A stretch of 64,000 bases of DNA, from the NCBI GenBank assembly GCA_019636615.1, contig JAHBXF010000002.1, forward strand, positions 808,001-872,000. The letters run 5' to 3'. The first letter of the stretch is position 1, and every line of letters starts with the position of its first letter. Below, piece after piece: positions 60,228 through 64,000 of this stretch. The translations under genes and the position numbers were made by a program. Below the pieces are notes generated by a model. It had not been told where the DNA came from. It was given only the letters and a program-made list of their open reading frames with translations, and searched no databases. Source of the stretch: Phycisphaeraceae bacterium (GTDB lineage: Bacteria > Planctomycetota > Phycisphaerae > Phycisphaerales > UBA1924).

Positions 60228-61463
60228 ATGTCCGCCCGACCAGACACGTTCACGATCGCCGGCACGCTCATGGTACCGCACGGGGCCGAGGGGGTAAGGC
60301 TCGTTGAGGGGACGCTCTTCGTGCGCGAGGGCAGAGTTGAAGGGATGCGAGAAGGCCCCCCGGCCGCCGCGCCCGACATGGGCGGGGAGGGGTGGCTGGT
60401 GCTGCCGGGGCTGGCGGATTGCCACCTGCACCTGCCTCAGTTTGATTCGATCGGCGCCGACGGGCTGGAACTGCTCGACTGGCTCGAAAGTGTGATCTTT
60501 CCCGCCGAGATGCGCTGGGCAGACACCGATTTCGCACGCGAGATGTCGTTGAAGGCCGCGCGTGAACTCCTTTCCTTCGGCACCACCGCGGTCGGGGCGT
60601 ACGCGACCGTGCACCACGAGGGCACCCAGGCGGCCATCGATGCGCTCGCTTCGCTCGGCATGCGGGGTGTTGTGGGCCAGGTCTTGATGGATCAGAACGC
60701 ACCCGGGGATCTTCTTGTTCCGGCCAGTGCCGCGCTCAGCCAGGCGATGGCGCTGCGGGGCTGCGGCGGCATGATGCCCGCGGTCACGCCGCGCTTCGCG
60801 GTCTCGTGCTCTGAGAAACTCCTCAGGGGCGCGGGCGAACTGGCTGCCAAGACAGGGTGGATGATCCAGACTCACCTCGCAGAGACGGAACGTGAATGCG
60901 AGTATGTTCGCACCATCCACGGCGCGGCGTATGTCGAGGTGTACCGGGCAGCCGGCCTGCTCACGCCGGCGACGCTGCTGGGGCACGGAATCCACCTCGA
61001 TGAGCGTGACCTGTCAACACTCGCCACTTGCGTGGCCGGTATCGCGCACTGCCCCACGGCAAACACCTTCCTGAGCGCGGGGGAGTTCCGGCTGGCCGCG
61101 ACGCTGCACGCGGGTGTTGGCGTGTGCGTGGGCAGCGACGTGGGGGCAGGGCCAGACCGCAGCATGGTGCGTGTGGCCAGGGCGATGCTGGAGACAGCCA
61201 AGCGCGTTGCGCTCAAGGACGCAAGCGCCCCACCCACTGCTTCGTGGTGCTGGTGGCGGATCACCGGGGGGAATGCCGCGGCACTCGGCATCGCCCAGGG
61301 CGGCACTCTGGAGGCCGGGGCCCCGGCCGATCTGGTGCTTGTCCGGCCGACGACCGACGCGTGGTCGCGAGCGGCCGACCCGCTGAGCGCCCTGCTCTAC
61401 TCGTGGGATGACCGATGGATCAAGGCGACATTGACAGGGGGGCGAAGGGTGTTTGAGGCGTGA
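60228..61463 (+). CDS. guaD: Guanine deaminase
   Basis: 411 residues. The amidohydrolase metal site: H66 and H68 in DCHLHLPQF, a histidine near 215 in QTHLAET, one near 252 in LGHGIHLD and the aspartate near 303 in GSDVGAGPD. The block LPGLADCHLHLPQFDSIG is characteristic of guanine deaminase, which converts guanine to xanthine and ammonia. Cytoplasmic. It is followed by the peptide transporter after 139 bp. Confidence 0.9.
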   Translation: MSARPDTFTIAGTLMVPHGAEGVRLVEGTLFVREGRVEGMREGPPAAAPDMGGEGWLVLPGLADCHLHLPQFDSIGADGLELLDWLESVIFPAEMRWADTDFAREMSLKAARELLSFGTTAVGAYATVHHEGTQAAIDALASLGMRGVVGQVLMDQNAPGDLLVPASAALSQAMALRGCGGMMPAVTPRFAVSCSEKLLRGAGELAAKTGWMIQTHLAETERECEYVRTIHGAAYVEVYRAAGLLTPATLLGHGIHLDERDLSTLATCVAGIAHCPTANTFLSAGEFRLAATLHAGVGVCVGSDVGAGPDRSMVRVARAMLETAKRVALKDASAPPTASWCWWRITGGNAAALGIAQGGTLEAGAPADLVLVRPTTDAWSRAADPLSALLYSWDDRWIKATLTGGRRVFEA

Positions 61464-61602
61464 AACCCGCGGCGGGCGGTGGAAGCCAGAATCCCGTGGC
61501 GGGGCTTCCATCCGGGGCGCAGGTGAGTTATCCTGTCGGCTTGGCATCAGAAGGGGTCGGTGTTCAGACCCCGCACCGCGCACTCGCGCACAGGAAGCAG
61601 GA

Positions 61603-63210
61603 ATGAGCGAACAGGCGTCGTCGTCTTCGGGCCAGCCCATTCAACCCCAGTGGACAGAAGGGCGAACGCTCTTCGGGCACCCCATCGGTCTCTTCCTGCT
61701 CTTTCTCGTGGAGATGTGGGAGCGGTTCAGTTACTACGGCATGCGTGCGCTGCTGGTGCTCTATCTCATCCGCCCTCTGTCGGGGGATGAGAACGGCTTC
61801 AACCCCGGGCGGGGCTGGTCACGCGAGGATGCATCCATCCTGTACGGCTGGTACACCGGTCTGGCGTACCTCTTCCCGGTGATCGGCGGCATCATCGCCG
61901 ACAAGATGATCGGCACGCACCGCTCGATGGTCGTGGGCGGGGTGCTGATCACGCTCGGGCACATCGTGCTGGCCGTGAGCGGCATCGGCGACATGGCGCA
62001 CAACGAAGTGGGCATGACCATCTTCGTGAGCGGTCTGGCGCTGATCGTTCTTGGAACGGGCCACTTCAAGCCCAGCGTTTCAGTGATGGTCGGGCAGTTG
62101 TACCCGCCGGGCGATCCGCGGCGTGACGGCGCGTTCAGCATCTTTTACATGGGCATCAACGTCGGGGCCTTCATCTGCGCGTTCATCTGCGGCACGCTGG
62201 GCGAGAAGGTCGGCTGGCACTGGGGCTTTGGTTCGGCCGCGGTTGGCATGATCCTGGGCTTGCTTCTCTACATCTTCGGCAGGCCGCTCTATCTCAAAGG
62301 CATCGGCATGCCCCCGGCGGGGCGAGCAGGACTCGGTCTTTCGACGGCGTTCATGATCGGCAGTTGCATCATCGCGGCGGTCTTCGCGCTGCTCTACCAC
62401 AACAACGCGCTGGGCGTCGTGAACTCGTACATCACACCGAAGTTCACCGCGGTCGTGGCGGGCATCGTGCTCGTTGGTGCGGTGTGGTTCGTGGCGATCC
62501 AGCGTCCGGCCGACCGGGGGCCGGTGGTTTCGATCTTCATCTTCATGATGTTCAACGCGTTCTTCTGGATCGCCTTCGAGCAGGCTGGTTCGAGCATCAA
62601 TATCTTCACCGAGCGCAATACCGACCGCATGATCGGGTCGTTCGAGGTGCCCGCGACGTGGTTCCAGTCGGTGAATCCGCTGATCGTCATTCTGTTCGCG
62701 CCGGTCTTCGGCTTCCTGTGGACCGCCCTGGGACGCAAGAAACTCAACCCGAGCCAGCCCGTGAAGATTGGCCTGGGGCTGCTTTTCCTTGGCTTTGGCT
62801 ACCTCTTCATGACATGGGCCGGCGTGTCGGCCAAAGAGGGCGCCAAGGCCGGCATGCTCCTGATCTTCCTTACCTATTTCTGGCACACCATCGGTGAACT
62901 CTGTCTTTCACCCACCGGTCTCTCGTACGTGACCAAGGTGGCTCCCAAAACCTTCGTCTCGCTGCTCATGGGCATCTGGTTTGTGTCTTCGTTCATCGCC
63001 AACCTCGGCGGCGGGCTCGTCGCGGCTCAGGTCGAGAAGATCGAGCGTGGCGAACTGAAGACGCCCTGGAGTCTGGGTGGCCAGGCGGACTTCTTCTTCC
63101 TCTTCGTGGTGACCTCTGTGGGCGCGGGGCTCCTGATTCTCGTCTTCACCCCCTTGCTCAAGAAACTCATCCGCGGGCGCGAGGAGGGTATCGATCCGGA
63201 GGCGACCTGA
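61603..63210 (+). CDS. POT/PTR2 family proton-dependent oligopeptide transporter
   Basis: 535 residues with about 12-14 hydrophobic segments. The ExxER motif appears as EMWERFSYYGMR, and the PTR2 signature as FSIFYMGINVGAFI. POT transporters bring in di- and tripeptides with protons; some family members carry other solutes. ATG at 61603 chosen since the upstream open frame is not membrane-like. The endonuclease IV gene follows after 21 bp. Confidence 0.93.
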   Translation: MSEQASSSSGQPIQPQWTEGRTLFGHPIGLFLLFLVEMWERFSYYGMRALLVLYLIRPLSGDENGFNPGRGWSREDASILYGWYTGLAYLFPVIGGIIADKMIGTHRSMVVGGVLITLGHIVLAVSGIGDMAHNEVGMTIFVSGLALIVLGTGHFKPSVSVMVGQLYPPGDPRRDGAFSIFYMGINVGAFICAFICGTLGEKVGWHWGFGSAAVGMILGLLLYIFGRPLYLKGIGMPPAGRAGLGLSTAFMIGSCIIAAVFALLYHNNALGVVNSYITPKFTAVVAGIVLVGAVWFVAIQRPADRGPVVSIFIFMMFNAFFWIAFEQAGSSINIFTERNTDRMIGSFEVPATWFQSVNPLIVILFAPVFGFLWTALGRKKLNPSQPVKIGLGLLFLGFGYLFMTWAGVSAKEGAKAGMLLIFLTYFWHTIGELCLSPTGLSYVTKVAPKTFVSLLMGIWFVSSFIANLGGGLVAAQVEKIERGELKTPWSLGGQADFFFLFVVTSVGAGLLILVFTPLLKKLIRGREEGIDPEAT

Positions 63211-63231
63211 CGGCCTGAGTGCCACAGCAAG

Positions 63232-64000
63232 ATGTTCGGCTCACACCTCTCCATCGCCGGCTCGATGGTGAACGCCCTGCACGAGGCACGGGCCCTCGGT
63301 CTGGACACCGTGCAGGTCTTCACCAAGAACCAGCAGCAATGGAACGTCAAACCCCTCGATGATGCGGTGCGGCAAGAGTGGCTCGCCGAACTCACCAGCC
63401 TCGGCTGGCATGGGAGAACCGTCAGCCACGCCTCGTACCTCATCAACCTCGCCAGCCACGACGATGCGCTGTGGGCAAAGAGCGTTGACCTGATGCAGGT
63501 GGAGATCGAGCGGTGCGAAGCGCTGGGCATCGCGTTCCTCGTCCATCACCCCGGCTCGTTCGTGGGCTGGACCCTGGATGAAGGTCTTGAACGGATCGCT
63601 GACGCGTACCGAGAACTCTTCATCCGCACTCGGGGCTTCGCGACCGTGCTGTGCCTCGAGGGCACCGCCGGGGCCGGCAGCCAGATCGGGGGGCCTTTCG
63701 AGCATCTGGCCTCGCTGCGGCGGTTGATCTGCGATCGCGTGAAAGAGCCGGGGCGTGTGGGCGTGTGCCTCGACACGTGCCACATGCACGCGGCGGGGTA
63801 CGACCTTTCCACCCGCGAACTGGCCGAGGAAGCGTTCGACACCTTCTCGCGCGTCGTAGGCATGGAACACCTGCGTGTGATGCACCTGAACGACTCGAAG
63901 GGCAAGGTCGGCAGCCACCTCGATCGTCACGAGCACATCGGCCAGGGATGGGTCGGCGGCGGCGCCAAAGCCCATGCCGGCGAGGGCACATTCTCGCAGG
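63232..64000 (+). CDS. nfo: Endonuclease IV (apurinic/apyrimidinic), 3' end outside window
   Basis: About 256 codons are seen from the ATG at 63232 to the right edge, with no stop. Family motifs are clear: MFGSHLSIAGSMVNAL with QVFTKNQQQW at the start, FLVHHPGS and LCLEGTAGAGSQIG in the middle, VCLDTCHMHAAGYD, then HLNDSKGKVGSHLDRHEHIGQG near the edge. These carry the histidine, glutamate and aspartate ligands of the trinuclear zinc site. The enzyme cleaves DNA 5' to abasic sites in base excision repair. Confidence 0.95.
   Translation, partial: MFGSHLSIAGSMVNALHEARALGLDTVQVFTKNQQQWNVKPLDDAVRQEWLAELTSLGWHGRTVSHASYLINLASHDDALWAKSVDLMQVEIERCEALGIAFLVHHPGSFVGWTLDEGLERIADAYRELFIRTRGFATVLCLEGTAGAGSQIGGPFEHLASLRRLICDRVKEPGRVGVCLDTCHMHAAGYDLSTRELAEEAFDTFSRVVGMEHLRVMHLNDSKGKVGSHLDRHEHIGQGWVGGGAKAHAGEGTFSQ

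Noticed and set aside
1-64000. Mobile element, prophage or CRISPR
   Set aside because: No transposase, integrase or phage structural gene, no repeat-spacer array and no flanking direct repeats were seen around either tRNA.

Overview
The window is a gene-dense, high-GC bacterial chromosome segment. It most likely comes from a planctomycete of the Phycisphaerae/Phycisphaerales type. This is an inference from gene content: a secreted M36 protease ending in two dockerin-like DxNxDG repeats, a Tat-type DUF1501 protein paired with DUF1800, membrane proteins with the planctomycete-style C-x-x-CGYD...CPECG zinc ribbon, a ThiD2-ThiE fusion, several pseudopilins with an AFTL(V/I)E cleavage site, and many long high-GC antisense shadow frames. 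I see no insertion sequence, prophage, CRISPR array or integration scar; the window reads as core chromosome.

Layout. 1-4812 (minus): type II secretion operon gspF-G-H-I-J-K, tightly coupled, with gspK cut by the left edge. 4935-9448: membrane-anchored glutathione peroxidase, tRNA-Ser(CGA) with its own promoter and terminator, a coiled-coil lipoprotein, tyrS and a DUF1444 protein. 9558-12821: large secreted M36 metalloprotease. 13063-19127: methyltransferase, RMD1/DUF155 membrane protein, an RluA-type pseudouridine synthase coupled to a degraded 6-phosphogluconolactonase homologue, thiD2-thiE and an M16 peptidase. 19196-21796: promoter and rpmF-plsX-fabH lipid operon. 21851-26174: small membrane proteins, an isolated nuoA, two tandem paralogous lipoproteins, an unrecognised Rossmann-like protein and a low-molecular-weight tyrosine phosphatase. 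26221-30422 (minus): sucA-sucB, the 2-oxoglutarate dehydrogenase E1 and E2. 30683-37558: a MazG-like protein, then on the minus strand a seven-gene block of a HEAT-repeat-like exported protein, three pseudopilins, two small single-pass membrane proteins and a membrane SpoIIE phosphatase. 37968-40534: an HTH-receiver regulator, DUF4126 and a serine beta-lactamase-fold hydrolase. 40675-46092: tRNA-Met, a glycosyltransferase, uvrB, obg and a PilZ protein. 46261-50600: a Fur-family regulator, a zinc-ribbon membrane protein and a three-gene transhydrogenase (pntAA-pntAB-pntB). 50610-58762: long coiled-coil lipoprotein, the DUF1800/DUF1501 pair, a BtpA-family protein and an M61 peptidase. 58787-64000: nucleotide-sugar dehydrogenase, guanine deaminase, a POT peptide transporter and endonuclease IV, cut by the right edge.

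The most unusual part is the 30975-37558 block. It combines three pseudopilins not belonging to the gsp operon with a promoter-driven exported repeat protein, an internal terminator-like hairpin between two pilin genes, and a membrane SpoIIE phosphatase. Its function is unknown; it is the best candidate here for an undescribed system. Starts were chosen from codon, ribosome-binding-site, signal-sequence and overlap evidence; where that is weak the entry says so.
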